A DNA stretch of 64,000 nucleotides, from NCBI RefSeq assembly GCF_965208555.1, contig NZ_OZ242342.1, positions 2,976,001 through 3,040,000 of the forward strand, written 5' to 3'. Below the pieces are notes generated by a model, which saw nothing but the letters and a program-made list of their open reading frames with translations, was not told the origin of the DNA and ran no database searches. Numbering within the stretch: position 1 is the first letter of the stretch; each line of letters begins with the position of its first letter. Made by a program: the position numbers and the translations under genes. Source of the DNA: Poriferisodalis sp965208555. Lineage in GTDB: Bacteria; Actinomycetota; Acidimicrobiia; Acidimicrobiales; Poriferisodalaceae. Positions 32,958-42,175 of this stretch are shown piece after piece.

Positions 32958-34247
32958 TCACGGGCCGAGGGCAGTGATCGGCACCACTGAGACGCCGTCG
33001 GTGCGCTCATAGCCGTAGCCCGCGGCAGTGATCACCAGCTTCTTCGCTGGTTCACCTGCCTTGGATACGTCAATCTGCTGGCATGTGCGCTTCACACTCG
33101 CCGCAGCTTCGTCCAGCCGTTCCCCCGAGCCCAGCTTGACTTCCACAGCTAGCCACCGGCCGTCGCCATGCATGACCACGGCGTCCAGCTCGTGACCATT
33201 GCTGTCCTGGTAGTGCTGCACCGTGGCGTCGTTGGCCTCCGCATAGACACGCAAATCGCGTACGACCAGCGACTCGAAGGCCTGACCCAGATAGCCAGTG
33301 TCGCGCCACAGGCGCTCAGGTCCAGCGCGCAGGGTGGCTGCCGCCAGCGAAGGATCGGCGAAGTGGCGCTTGGGTGATCGCCTCAGCCTGGCCCGAGATC
33401 GCAAATGCACTGCCCATGCCGGCAGATCCTCCACGACGAACACTCGCCGCAGTGCCTCGAGATATGCGGCCACGGCGGCGCGCGACGGCGGACGGTCGCC
33501 TGCTATGTCGTCCGACAGCGTTGTCGCCGCCGCAGTAGTCGCGATGTTGCGACTCAGCGACTCCAGGAGTCTCAGTACAGGCTCGGGACGGTGCAGTGTG
33601 CGGCCCAGACGGGGAATGTCGGCACGGGCGACTTCTGCCAGATAGGCGCGGCATAGCGCTTGGGCACTTGACACCGGCATGCCGATGTGACGGGGCCAGC
33701 CTCCGCGGCACAGCGCCTCGGTGACATCTTCGATCGTGGCCTCTGGCGACTTGGCCGAGCAATCCTCTCCCTCCAGCAGTGAGGCCATCGAGATCTGCGC
33801 TGTGGATTCGCCCGACTCCGCCAAGGACATCGGTCGCATTCGCACTCGCATGACGCGTCCGGCGCCGGAGTGGCGCGTCCGATCGTCGGGGGGATGGGCC
33901 GAGCCGGCGAAGACGAACTGCCCCGGCCCCGGCTCGGCGTCCACGATGTGTCGGGCCACGTTCCACAGGCTCGGTGCCAGTTGCCACTCATCGACCAGCC
34001 GCGGTCTGTCGCCCTCCAGCACGCTCTTGGGCCGCAGCAGTGCGGCTTCGGGGGCACCCGGATCGCTGTCGAGCCGAACCTGGCTGCGGGCGTGGCGCAG
34101 GCCTGTCCATGACTTGCCCGTTCCTCTGGCGCCCTCGAGGACGACGATGGGCGCTGCAGCAAGAGCTTGGGCCATGACCATGTCAGCCACCCGTGGCAGG
34201 TAACCCTTCGGCGTCAGAGGCGATGGCTGGCCTTGCTCAACGACCAC
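32958..34247 (-). CDS. AAA ATPase with C-terminal DUF4143-like nuclease-type domain
   Basis: 429 residues from GTG 34247. Walker A GARGTGKS at 39-46 and Walker B PRLVDEWQ follow the AAA_14 pattern. The C-terminal domain has ELDAVVMHGDGRWLAVEVKL with Asp355, Glu369 and Lys371, a PD-(D/E)xK-type layout as in DUF4143 proteins. These multi-copy proteins are linked to mobile or conflict functions but have no settled role. Convergent with secF. Four 23-bp direct repeats lie just upstream (34283-34374) and a fifth related half-site abuts the start, suggesting its own regulation. Confidence 0.8.
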   Translation of the reverse strand: MVVEQGQPSPLTPKGYLPRVADMVMAQALAAAPIVVLEGARGTGKSWTGLRHARSQVRLDSDPGAPEAALLRPKSVLEGDRPRLVDEWQLAPSLWNVARHIVDAEPGPGQFVFAGSAHPPDDRTRHSGAGRVMRVRMRPMSLAESGESTAQISMASLLEGEDCSAKSPEATIEDVTEALCRGGWPRHIGMPVSSAQALCRAYLAEVARADIPRLGRTLHRPEPVLRLLESLSRNIATTAAATTLSDDIAGDRPPSRAAVAAYLEALRRVFVVEDLPAWAVHLRSRARLRRSPKRHFADPSLAAATLRAGPERLWRDTGYLGQAFESLVVRDLRVYAEANDATVQHYQDSNGHELDAVVMHGDGRWLAVEVKLGSGERLDEAAASVKRTCQQIDVSKAGEPAKKLVITAAGYGYERTDGVSVVPITALGP

Positions 34248-34282
34248 TGTTGCAGTGTAGCTGGCTGTACTACCGTAGCGAA

Positions 34283-34374
34283 CAGATTGCAGCAGATTTA
34301 CCTAACATATTGCAGCATTTTTGCCTGACAGGTTGCAGGCCACGTGGTCAGCAGATTGCAGGAGAACTGCGGAG
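34283..34374. repeat. Four contiguous 23-bp direct repeats (iteron-like) upstream of the DUF4143-type ATPase
   Basis: Units start at 34283, 34306, 34329 and 34352 with exact 23-base period and share CA[GT][AG]TTGCAG. A further TTGCAG lies at 34250-34255, immediately before the ATPase start. The array is AT-richer than its surroundings. This looks like an array of binding sites for a regulator. Confidence 0.8.
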
Positions 34375-34431
34375 TTTGCGACGGCGTGGCTGATTGGCTG
34401 CGAGCCTGGCTAGGCCGCCGCCGCTGACGCT

Positions 34432-34722
34432 CTACTGGCCGGTTGTCCAGTACTGCCGCAATCGCTCGATTGCCGAGTCTGGAGTCAGGTCGGCTAGCTG
34501 GTCGTCACTCAGGCCGACTCGCTGCTTGAGCAGGTACAGCACTTCGGTGGGGATCGATTGCGCCGGGGCAACGGGCTGGCTTCGCCGAGGCGGAATGCCG
34601 CCATTCACGCATTGCCAGAACTCCTGCTGGCCCACCTGGAGCTGATCCCGCAGGATGTGAAGCCACAGCCCGCTGCCATAGACGGTGCGGTCAGGCGGCC
34701 GTGAGATGCGAGTTCGCAGCAC
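34432..34722 (-). CDS. Small conserved-looking protein, possibly 5' incomplete
   Basis: 96 residues from GTG 34722. The sequence RTRISRPPDRTVYGSGLWLH then ILRDQLQVGQQEFWQCVNGG resembles a small actinobacterial protein family I recall as linked to toxin-antitoxin-like loci, but I cannot name it with certainty. Coding-like sequence (YSYELALPNGD) continues in frame upstream to about 34780 without an ATG, GTG or TTG start, after a TGA. So the start is either a downstream GTG or the gene has lost its normal start. It lies between the 23-bp repeats and the HNH gene. Confidence 0.5.
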   Translation of the reverse strand: MLRTRISRPPDRTVYGSGLWLHILRDQLQVGQQEFWQCVNGGIPPRRSQPVAPAQSIPTEVLYLLKQRVGLSDDQLADLTPDSAIERLRQYWTTGQ

Positions 34723-34802
34723 ATCTCCGTTCGGCAGTGCCAGTTCGTAGCTGTATCCAAGCGGCCCATGCGCCGCGTCAGGCCCGCGTCATGCGATGCA
34801 GG

Positions 34803-36002
34803 TCACGGCGGCTGGAGTTCGTAGCCGGGCCTGTCTGAGTCCCACTCGGCGGTGAAGCCCTGTTGGTGGATCTTGTCGTTGTGGCAGTGGTGGCAGACCG
34901 TGAGGAGGTTCGCATAGTCAGTGGGCCCGCCGTGCTGCCATTCGTCGATGTGGTGGTACTGACAGCGTTCGGGCGGGATGCCGCATCCCACGCAGCCCTT
35001 GTCGCGCAGCGCCAGGGCGGCCCGCTGGAGTTCGGTGGCGGTGCGGCGGCTGCGCCCCATGCGCAGGTCTCCGGTAGCGGCCTCGAAGATCGTCGGCAGC
35101 ACGTCCGCGTCGACGGCGATGCGGGCGATCTCGCCGATGGGGATCGGTGTGCCGTCGGCGAGACGCCCACTTGCGAGTTGATGGTTCACCATGTCGTAGT
35201 CCGCTACGACGATCAGAGACGCACCGCCGGGTCGCTTGGCGTGCGGGTCCAACAGCAGTTCGGTGACGGCGTCGGCTGTGCGCTGCTGGGGGGTGCGCTG
35301 AGCAGCGGGGTCTTCGTTGCGGAACAGGCGCCTTTCGACGGCAGCGATGACGGTGCCGAGCCGTGCGCCGGTGATGGGGTCGACTTCGAGGTGCAGCACC
35401 GTCATGCCGTCGCTGGCACGGGTGCGGACGGTCCCGCTGCGTGCTTGGCGCTGCCGCTCCAATACCGAGGCACCGTCGTCGCGGCTGGCCTCGGCGACAT
35501 GGCGGGCCACAGTGCGCCGGAACTCGTCGTAGCCCTCGCGCTGGGCCCGCGCGGCCAGAAACGCCTCGTCGATGGGTGCGTCGCCGGCAGCGCGAGCGAT
35601 GACCTGCGCATGCCCGGCCGGGACCGTGCCCGCTGCGAGCCCGTCGCGAGTGGCGTCGAGCTCGCGGAGTCGAACGGCATTCTTGACGTCGTTGCGCGCT
35701 GTGCGGCCCGACACTGCCATCTCATCTGCAACGGTGTGCGCGGCGGCGCCATCACCGCTGCGAAGGGCGATCTCGGCGAGCACGTCGGCCTTCATCGCTG
35801 CGAGCCGTGACTCGGCGCGGGCAATCTCGCCCAGCCGCTCCCGCAGGCTCCCCGAGCACAGCCCAGCCACATCCACCTCCGGCACGCGCAGCCCCGGCAC
35901 CGCTGCGGCGGCGCCCCACTGGTGCCTGAGGTGTGTGCCACTGGTCATGGGTACGACCGTATGCGGGGGGTGTGACACGTTCAGATCGGCGACGGTCCTC
36001 AC
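34803..36002 (-). CDS. DUF222/HNH endonuclease-domain protein
   Basis: 399 residues from GTG 36002; an ATG at 35948 is an alternative. The N-terminal ~270 residues form a DUF222 helical domain (RLGEIARAESRLAAMKADVL, AHTVADEMAVSGRTARNDVK). The C-terminus is an HNH nuclease: GCVGCGIPPERCQYHHIDEW, then LLTVCHHCHNDKIHQQG with zinc Cys pairs and catalytic His. Such DUF222-HNH genes occur in many copies in actinobacterial genomes and are often linked to mobile behaviour, but their function is unclear. It is on the same strand as the tubulin operon, 168 bases after its last gene. Confidence 0.85.
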   Translation of the reverse strand: MRTVADLNVSHPPHTVVPMTSGTHLRHQWGAAAAVPGLRVPEVDVAGLCSGSLRERLGEIARAESRLAAMKADVLAEIALRSGDGAAAHTVADEMAVSGRTARNDVKNAVRLRELDATRDGLAAGTVPAGHAQVIARAAGDAPIDEAFLAARAQREGYDEFRRTVARHVAEASRDDGASVLERQRQARSGTVRTRASDGMTVLHLEVDPITGARLGTVIAAVERRLFRNEDPAAQRTPQQRTADAVTELLLDPHAKRPGGASLIVVADYDMVNHQLASGRLADGTPIPIGEIARIAVDADVLPTIFEAATGDLRMGRSRRTATELQRAALALRDKGCVGCGIPPERCQYHHIDEWQHGGPTDYANLLTVCHHCHNDKIHQQGFTAEWDSDRPGYELQPP

Positions 36003-36170
36003 CTACAGGCCGTGCCGGCAGAGGAGCAAGGCGGGGCTAGCCGAGCGGCCGATGCCAAACGGGACGGATCTCGGTCTGAATCGATCGTCAGAGAGCCTGC
36101 GACCAGATCGGCCGGCGATGCAGCCGAGTTTGCAAGCCGGACTGCCCGATGAACACAGGTTCGTCGGGCC

Positions 36171-38765
36171 TCACACCACCGAAGACGGTGGTGTCTCCTC
36201 GCGAAGAGCTGTATCCGTAGAGCCGTCGGGTGCCCAGGCAATGAGGTCGGCAGGGGGGAATGGGTCCGAGATCACAACCCGGCATGACGCGATGAGGGTT
36301 TCTGGGTGTCCGGGACCCTCGGGAATCTCGATCGGAACCTGATGACCCCATGGATGCTGGCCTGGCGGCCTGCTGCCGGGACGAAGGATCTCCCAGTTCA
36401 AGTCGTCTGGCTCCTTGCTCAGGTTGAGGAACTCGGAGACGGTCAGGCCGTCGAGCGCGCGAGCACTCGGCACGGCGACGGCACCCAACAGCTCAGTCAG
36501 ACGTCGGGCGGGTCCTCGAGAATCTGTAGTGGCTGGGAGGGCCGTCGACAGCATGTCGCTGACTGTGTCGGAAGTGATCTCACGACGAAGTCCGTCGTCG
36601 TCCTTGATGGCTTGCGCGAGGTGCTCCCGAGGCCCGAGCAGTGGCTCGTTGCTGCGCGCGTCTCGGTGCCTCGCGAAGCCCGGTGGCGTGTGGTCGACGT
36701 CGGGATGGTCGAAGGGGCCGGCGACTGCGGCCTCAAAGTCTTGCTGCCATCGGTCCAAGGCCGAGGCGAAGACGCCGCCGATCCATCCGCTGGCGACTGT
36801 CGCCGAGCGTCCGTGTCGGCGCATGGTTGCGACACGCTCGGGCAGTGGGTTCGCAGCGGCGATCATCATGGGGAACGGGTGGGGGATTGAGGCGACCTCC
36901 ATGCGCCCGTCCGCGCTCGGCTGGCCAGTGCTGTAGGGGCGGTGAAGCATGGCCGCGATGATCTCGGCATGGTCGTCAAACTCGATGGACGCAGCGCACA
37001 GCCTGGTTGCCTCGGTGGCGTGGTGACGCCCCGACTCGACGTGCCATCTTCGCAACCGCTGCAGGTCATAGTGCTCCAACGTCGCGATGCCGGCCCGCCA
37101 TGCCGTGACCACCAGCGATAGCAGCGCCAAGAGCGACACCGTGACGCCAACGAGAATGTCCACGATCGGATTCGAGGTCTTGCCGCCGATCGTGCCAATC
37201 CCGATCAAGTCGGTCAGCGAGCCGACGATGCCGATCCACCGTTCGATGACGATGAACGCAGCAAGTGTCACTAGGCCGGCGACGATGCTGCGAACTCGAC
37301 GCAGCCTTGCTGCGCTTGACCTCGCCTTCTCGTACTTCTCGAGTTCTCTTTCTGGAGTCCTTGGGCGTCCGGTGCATCGTCCTGCTGCGTTGTGCAGTTG
37401 AGTCTCCAGATAGTCCCGGAGCCGTCGAAACAGATTGTCCTCGGTAGAAGTGTCGAACAGCGCATCCTCGGCTGTCTCAGTTGGCCCGGCAGTCGCGCAG
37501 TCTTCGGGCGCAGCCAGCGGATCGGTAGCGATGATGCTGTTCGGGTCGTTCCAGACAAGCCGCCTGCCCTCACCGTCAACCGGGAACTTGAAGTGCCGAA
37601 CAACATCATCTGAGGGTTCCCCGCCATCGACGAGGCAGATGGCAAAATCCCGCAGAACGTCCCAACGCACTGGATCACGCGGTGCGCCGCCTACCAGGTG
37701 GGACAGCCCTGACCGCTCAAGGTCCCTTCGGAGTGCAATTGGGTCGACTCGATCTCGCCCTGCTCCCTTCCACCTGCCGGCGACGATGTGGTCGCGCAGC
37801 CCGTCGAGTGCTCGCTCGTCTGCAGTCGCCTCGCCCGGTGGAGCAATCTCCTGGGTGAGGGCGTGCCAAGCCGCTCTCAGTCGTTCGGGCAACGAAACTC
37901 GGGGTTGAGGCTCCGGCTCGAATGGGCTGAAATCGAGTCCGAGGCTCGCGCACATCGCCTCGGCAGTCTGAGGCGGCGGCACGGCACCGGCCTGTGCGCG
38001 CACGGCACCAGAGCCGCTGGGCAGGGGCCAGGGCGGAGCGAGCGGCAGCAGACCTGTTGACGCCTCCCGCAGCAGTCGACCAGCAAATACGATGCGGACC
38101 TGTGGGCGCACGACGCGTATCGGGTTCACAGCCGCGTCGCCGCGATCGGTCTCGATCAGGTGGCCTCGGCTGAACCTCCACGCACCGCTCATCGTCAACG
38201 CGGTCGTCGCACACAGAGTCAATCGGCCTGCGGCGTCATGGGATGTCACGACGCTTTCGGCGGGCAGTCGATGGTGAGCGATTAAATCGACGTCGTGGAT
38301 CAGGTGCATGTCGAACTGAGGCGAGAACGTCTCGTGCGCCACCGACGTTGCCTCGTCATGCACGGACACTGTCAGCGATCGGAATTCGACATCTGCGATA
38401 CGGAACCGATCCTGCAGGCGACTGAGCACAAGCATCTCGTTCTCAAGTCCCTGCCTGCTCTTGGCAGTGTCGGAAGGAGTCCACGGGCGTAGAGCAGCGA
38501 CCGTCAGCGACTCGACCGGTCTTTGCCGGAGAGCGTCTGACAGCTCCATCTCTGACCAGTCTCCTCGGACGTTTGTCTCACACCTGATGTCAGCTGTCGA
38601 CAGAGCGAGTTCGTCGCGACCGCAGATCACCACCGGGCGCAGCAGGCCAGCGCGTGTCCATGCATCAAACTCGGTGCTAAGCCCGCTGATGTCACGGGCG
38701 ACGATGATCGTGAGGCTGTGCTCTGTATGCGCGAGGAGGTCTCGACCCTGCGTGGCGGGAGTCAT
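36171..38765 (-). CDS. Large two-helix membrane protein of the tubulin/vWA operon, unknown family
   Basis: 864 residues; ATG start overlaps the tubulin-like stop by ATGA. The N-terminal ~490 residues look soluble and begin with an alpha/beta-like SLTIIVARDISGLSTEF. Two membrane helices lie near 493-512 (SIVAGLVTLAAFIVIERWIG) and 533-555 (PIVDILVGVTVSLLALLSLV), then a ~300-residue soluble C-terminus. A TDPLAAP motif at 414-420 is like motifs in the other two membrane proteins of this operon. No signal peptide, so both large parts are probably cytoplasmic, facing the tubulin-like protein. No domain recognised. Confidence 0.7.
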   Translation of the reverse strand: MTPATQGRDLLAHTEHSLTIIVARDISGLSTEFDAWTRAGLLRPVVICGRDELALSTADIRCETNVRGDWSEMELSDALRQRPVESLTVAALRPWTPSDTAKSRQGLENEMLVLSRLQDRFRIADVEFRSLTVSVHDEATSVAHETFSPQFDMHLIHDVDLIAHHRLPAESVVTSHDAAGRLTLCATTALTMSGAWRFSRGHLIETDRGDAAVNPIRVVRPQVRIVFAGRLLREASTGLLPLAPPWPLPSGSGAVRAQAGAVPPPQTAEAMCASLGLDFSPFEPEPQPRVSLPERLRAAWHALTQEIAPPGEATADERALDGLRDHIVAGRWKGAGRDRVDPIALRRDLERSGLSHLVGGAPRDPVRWDVLRDFAICLVDGGEPSDDVVRHFKFPVDGEGRRLVWNDPNSIIATDPLAAPEDCATAGPTETAEDALFDTSTEDNLFRRLRDYLETQLHNAAGRCTGRPRTPERELEKYEKARSSAARLRRVRSIVAGLVTLAAFIVIERWIGIVGSLTDLIGIGTIGGKTSNPIVDILVGVTVSLLALLSLVVTAWRAGIATLEHYDLQRLRRWHVESGRHHATEATRLCAASIEFDDHAEIIAAMLHRPYSTGQPSADGRMEVASIPHPFPMMIAAANPLPERVATMRRHGRSATVASGWIGGVFASALDRWQQDFEAAVAGPFDHPDVDHTPPGFARHRDARSNEPLLGPREHLAQAIKDDDGLRREITSDTVSDMLSTALPATTDSRGPARRLTELLGAVAVPSARALDGLTVSEFLNLSKEPDDLNWEILRPGSRPPGQHPWGHQVPIEIPEGPGHPETLIASCRVVISDPFPPADLIAWAPDGSTDTALREETPPSSVV

Positions 38766-41700
38766 ACGACAGGACTCTCGTCAACGTGGCGTAGGGAATC
38801 CTTCACCTGCTGGTAGCAGCCAATTGCCTCCGCGACGACTTCTCGGGTTGGGATACCGCTCTCGGCGCGGCCGTCGCGCGGCTTCGTCTCGCTCTCGCTA
38901 CCCGACAGCGCTTGTGCTGCGACGCTCTCGAGATGCTCCAAGTTCAGTGACAGGTATCTGTCTGCGGCCGATCTGCGCTCCTCCGCGCTATCTCCGACGG
39001 CGCGTGGCTCGTCGACCCGCTCGTGAGGCGTGGTGCCAGTCTGAAGCCATGAGGCGAGATCGGCATGCAGACTCCCGACTGACTCGCCAAGGTCGTGGAG
39101 GCGCCGGTAGGACTCAAAGGCCGCCAGCTTGTCGCGGCTCACAAATGCAAACGCCAATCCGAACGACTCGAGCAGTCCGGCCAGGACATCATCGCTCTCG
39201 ACCTGGGTGAGCAATGGGTATGGGAACTCGACCGGTCCGCCGTCACCGCTGATCAGCAAAGGCATCGACGTATCCGACGTGACGTAGCCGCACAGTCGTG
39301 CCACGGCGAAGCCGCGCATGAGCGCTTGACGGAGAACACGAGGCAGAGGAACGAACTGGTCAAGCCGACGAGCGCGCCGCCATCGCCAGAATGAGGCCTG
39401 CAGTTCGGCCTCATCGTCGACCGTGTCGAGGACTGCCTCCGCGACTGGTTCCGTAAACGAAGCCAAGGTCATCGGATGAACGGGCTTGCTCAGAAACGAC
39501 GAGACCAGAACCGAAGACACGTCTGAGTCCGCCAGTTGGTAGTTGTCCTCGCCGATGATCTGCCGTGCGATGTCATGTGCCGGGTGGCTCTCAGGAAAGG
39601 GAAAGGGAGCGCACAGCAGCTCCTCAGCTCCGACAATTGGCGGTTGGCCGGGATACACCACCCCGTGCACAGCTGGGTCGATACGCACCAGCGGCGCAGA
39701 CTGCAATTTGGCCGCCCCCAACTGAGCGCGGAGCCTTACCAGACGGTCGGCATGGTCAGCGCGAACGCTGCCGGTAACCGGGTCCCGCTCCGCCAAGTAG
39801 CTAGCTAGCCCCTCCTTGACGAAGCGATCGAATCGGGAGCTTGGTCGGCGAGTCCAACTAGTCACCCGCTCTGTGATTTCTTGGGCATCTGAAGGGCAGG
39901 TGAAAGCAGCCAAGCTGCTTTCCGTCGGCGACCAGACGCCATTCTGAGGCCACAGAAGCGGCACCGTCGAGTCGTCGCCGAGGACGAGGGCGAATCTGGC
40001 TGCATTGACGGGCAGCGATGCAGCAGTTCGCGGAGATTGGGCCTCCGCGCAGAGGTCGTCAAGCAGGCTTGGCCAAGTGTCATGTTGCTCTAGTGGCAGC
40101 TCTACAGAGGAAGGACGGTACGGAGGCGGCACACCGTCGTTGACCCGCGGCCACGCTTGCACCTCGGGTTGCTGGAGCGCGATGCCGACGCTGCGCGTGG
40201 CCATGCGCAGAGTGTCTCCGGCCGGAAAGAAGACTCGGTGGTTCGCCGCTTCGACGGCCATCGCAGCCATGTCAAGTCGTTCGGCGAGCCAGAGGCGTGC
40301 GATGCCTGTCGCGAGCCCCGCCACGACTTCGTTGAATGTCGCAGAATCCCTGTTGGTTGAGGGCACCTCCTGAATTCGTCGAAGCGCCTCGGAGAGCTCG
40401 TCGTCGGACTGGCGGCGCGCATCGTCGGAGCGTCGCCGGAGCGACTCTGCCTCGTCGTTGAGCAACTGGGCAGCTCGCTCGACCGCATGGCGGGCGACTT
40501 CGAGTGACGACTGAGCTACGACTGCCGAGACTGCCCGACACGTTGCCGCCAGCATCTCGGTTCCCCAGGTCGTTGCGTCGAATGACCTCGCGCGCTGAAG
40601 AGATTCGATGCGACGCTGCTGCGCTGCGCTTTGCAACCACGAGTGCCAATCGGCACCACTGCCTTCGATATTCGCCGGGAACTCGTCGTGGAGATCTGAT
40701 TCGACTTTTCGGCGCTCACTTCGCGCTGCATCGTCATTCGCATAGGCGTCGCCCGCCGACAGAGCACCGCGATGCGACGTGTCTCCGGAGGCCCGCTGCC
40801 GGAGAGGCGTTGTGGCGTCGCCGCGGGCGATGTGCGCCGACCCGACCTCTGCTAACTCCTCGATGATGACGCTCTCGGGTTGATTGCCGCGGCCCGGGTC
40901 CTGCAACTCGTTGCGCAAGTGCCCGTGTGCGAGCGCCTCCAGCACCTCCCGCGCAAGCAGGTCAGTTGCCCAACGTTCGAATCGGTCACGACCGACCGAA
41001 AGTGTTGCGGCACCGAATGACGACACGGCGCCCGTTTGGTGCTGCTTGCCGAATGGGTAGCCACCGAGGCTGTCGGCTGCTCGATCGTCCCAGTTGACAG
41101 TCACAAAGTGATGCACCGCTTCTTGGACGGAGTAGTTCGTAACCCAGTTCGCCAAGGACTCGCCTACGGCCTTGTAGACAGACGTTGCATTGCCCAGATC
41201 GCCGCCGCGCATTGAGCGACGGCCAACTAGGAATGTGGCTTGCGGTCCGCGTCCTGGTTGATTGAGCGACCCGGCCCACAGCGGGAAGCCTTGCTGCTCG
41301 CTGTCCCAGTAGACGTTGAGCGTCTCGCTCAGGAGACTCAGCGCATTACCTGCCATTGAACTTCGGCGGGCGTCGAACTTGGGCTCATTGAAGATGTCGG
41401 GTGTGAACAGCACGAGTGACGGAAACGAACCATCAGGGTGAGTGTTTCTGATGATCTCCACGACATCGAGCGCGACGCCGGCCCCGGTGCCTCCTGCCAT
41501 GGATGCGCACACCACGACCATTGGAGATGGCACTTCTCCGCCAGGTCTGACCGGCACGCGCAGCATCTCCGAGATCCGGGCGAGATCACCTGAAGATTGC
41601 TCCGCGGCTTCGAATGCGCGCTTGATCGGCGGTTCCAGAATGTGGTGGAGCGAGTCGATTCCAGCGAAGCGCCCGATAGCGCGATTGGCACCCGCCCCCG

Positions 41701-42097
41701 TCTTCAGCGGCACGCGTACCTCGCTCGGTCGTGGACGCCATCCGACGAGTTCCAGGTAGGCCCCTTCATTCTTCGAGGCGATGATCCGCCCGCTGTCGTC
41801 CTTGACGACCAGCGTCCGAGCTCGCGATGGCTCGTGCTGGGCGAGCACCGCTGGCTCGAGTCGCTGGTAGTTGTTGTGCGAAGGCGAGATTGAGTGAAAG
41901 TCGGACTGAGGCAGCAGCGGAATCTCTGTTGGGTCCTCTTGGATGTTCAGCGTGTCGAGCGCCAGAAACTCCCAGCCGGTCGGCATCTCGCCTGACCAGC
42001 CAGCATGTCGAATTCGCCGTTCGACGGCATCGCGCACATAGCGGATCGCCTTCGAGCCGGAGCCACCGCAACCGATCAGGATTGCTGGTCTGAGCAT
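38762..42097 (-). CDS. Tubulin/FtsZ-superfamily GTPase (Tubulin_2-like), very large
   Basis: 1111 residues. ILIGCGGSGSKAIRYVRDAV (7-26) matches the first glycine-rich loop of tubulin/FtsZ; KTGAGANRAIGRFAG (132-146) matches the FtsZ GAGxNPxxG loop; VVCASMAGGTGAGVALDVVE (194-213) is the tubulin signature GGGTGTG loop that binds GTP phosphates. It fits the Pfam family PF13809 (Tubulin-like). The remaining ~700 residues are an alpha-rich region without a recognised domain. ATG at 42097 with GGAGACG upstream. It lies between the vWA membrane protein (78-base gap) and the 864-residue membrane protein (overlap). Likely forms GTP-dependent polymers at the membrane, by homology; role unknown. Confidence 0.85.
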   Translation of the reverse strand: MLRPAILIGCGGSGSKAIRYVRDAVERRIRHAGWSGEMPTGWEFLALDTLNIQEDPTEIPLLPQSDFHSISPSHNNYQRLEPAVLAQHEPSRARTLVVKDDSGRIIASKNEGAYLELVGWRPRPSEVRVPLKTGAGANRAIGRFAGIDSLHHILEPPIKRAFEAAEQSSGDLARISEMLRVPVRPGGEVPSPMVVVCASMAGGTGAGVALDVVEIIRNTHPDGSFPSLVLFTPDIFNEPKFDARRSSMAGNALSLLSETLNVYWDSEQQGFPLWAGSLNQPGRGPQATFLVGRRSMRGGDLGNATSVYKAVGESLANWVTNYSVQEAVHHFVTVNWDDRAADSLGGYPFGKQHQTGAVSSFGAATLSVGRDRFERWATDLLAREVLEALAHGHLRNELQDPGRGNQPESVIIEELAEVGSAHIARGDATTPLRQRASGDTSHRGALSAGDAYANDDAARSERRKVESDLHDEFPANIEGSGADWHSWLQSAAQQRRIESLQRARSFDATTWGTEMLAATCRAVSAVVAQSSLEVARHAVERAAQLLNDEAESLRRRSDDARRQSDDELSEALRRIQEVPSTNRDSATFNEVVAGLATGIARLWLAERLDMAAMAVEAANHRVFFPAGDTLRMATRSVGIALQQPEVQAWPRVNDGVPPPYRPSSVELPLEQHDTWPSLLDDLCAEAQSPRTAASLPVNAARFALVLGDDSTVPLLWPQNGVWSPTESSLAAFTCPSDAQEITERVTSWTRRPSSRFDRFVKEGLASYLAERDPVTGSVRADHADRLVRLRAQLGAAKLQSAPLVRIDPAVHGVVYPGQPPIVGAEELLCAPFPFPESHPAHDIARQIIGEDNYQLADSDVSSVLVSSFLSKPVHPMTLASFTEPVAEAVLDTVDDEAELQASFWRWRRARRLDQFVPLPRVLRQALMRGFAVARLCGYVTSDTSMPLLISGDGGPVEFPYPLLTQVESDDVLAGLLESFGLAFAFVSRDKLAAFESYRRLHDLGESVGSLHADLASWLQTGTTPHERVDEPRAVGDSAEERRSAADRYLSLNLEHLESVAAQALSGSESETKPRDGRAESGIPTREVVAEAIGCYQQVKDSLRHVDESPVV

Positions 42098-42175
42098 CGT
42101 TTCGTCTCCATTGCTATCGGGGCATGTCTCGTTGACGCATTCGAGTTCACGGCCGCGGGCTCGACTCTGCGGGGG

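Noticed and set aside
34283..34374. Possible CRISPR array
   Set aside because: The 23-bp units are contiguous with no separate spacers, only part of each unit is conserved, and no cas genes are nearby.
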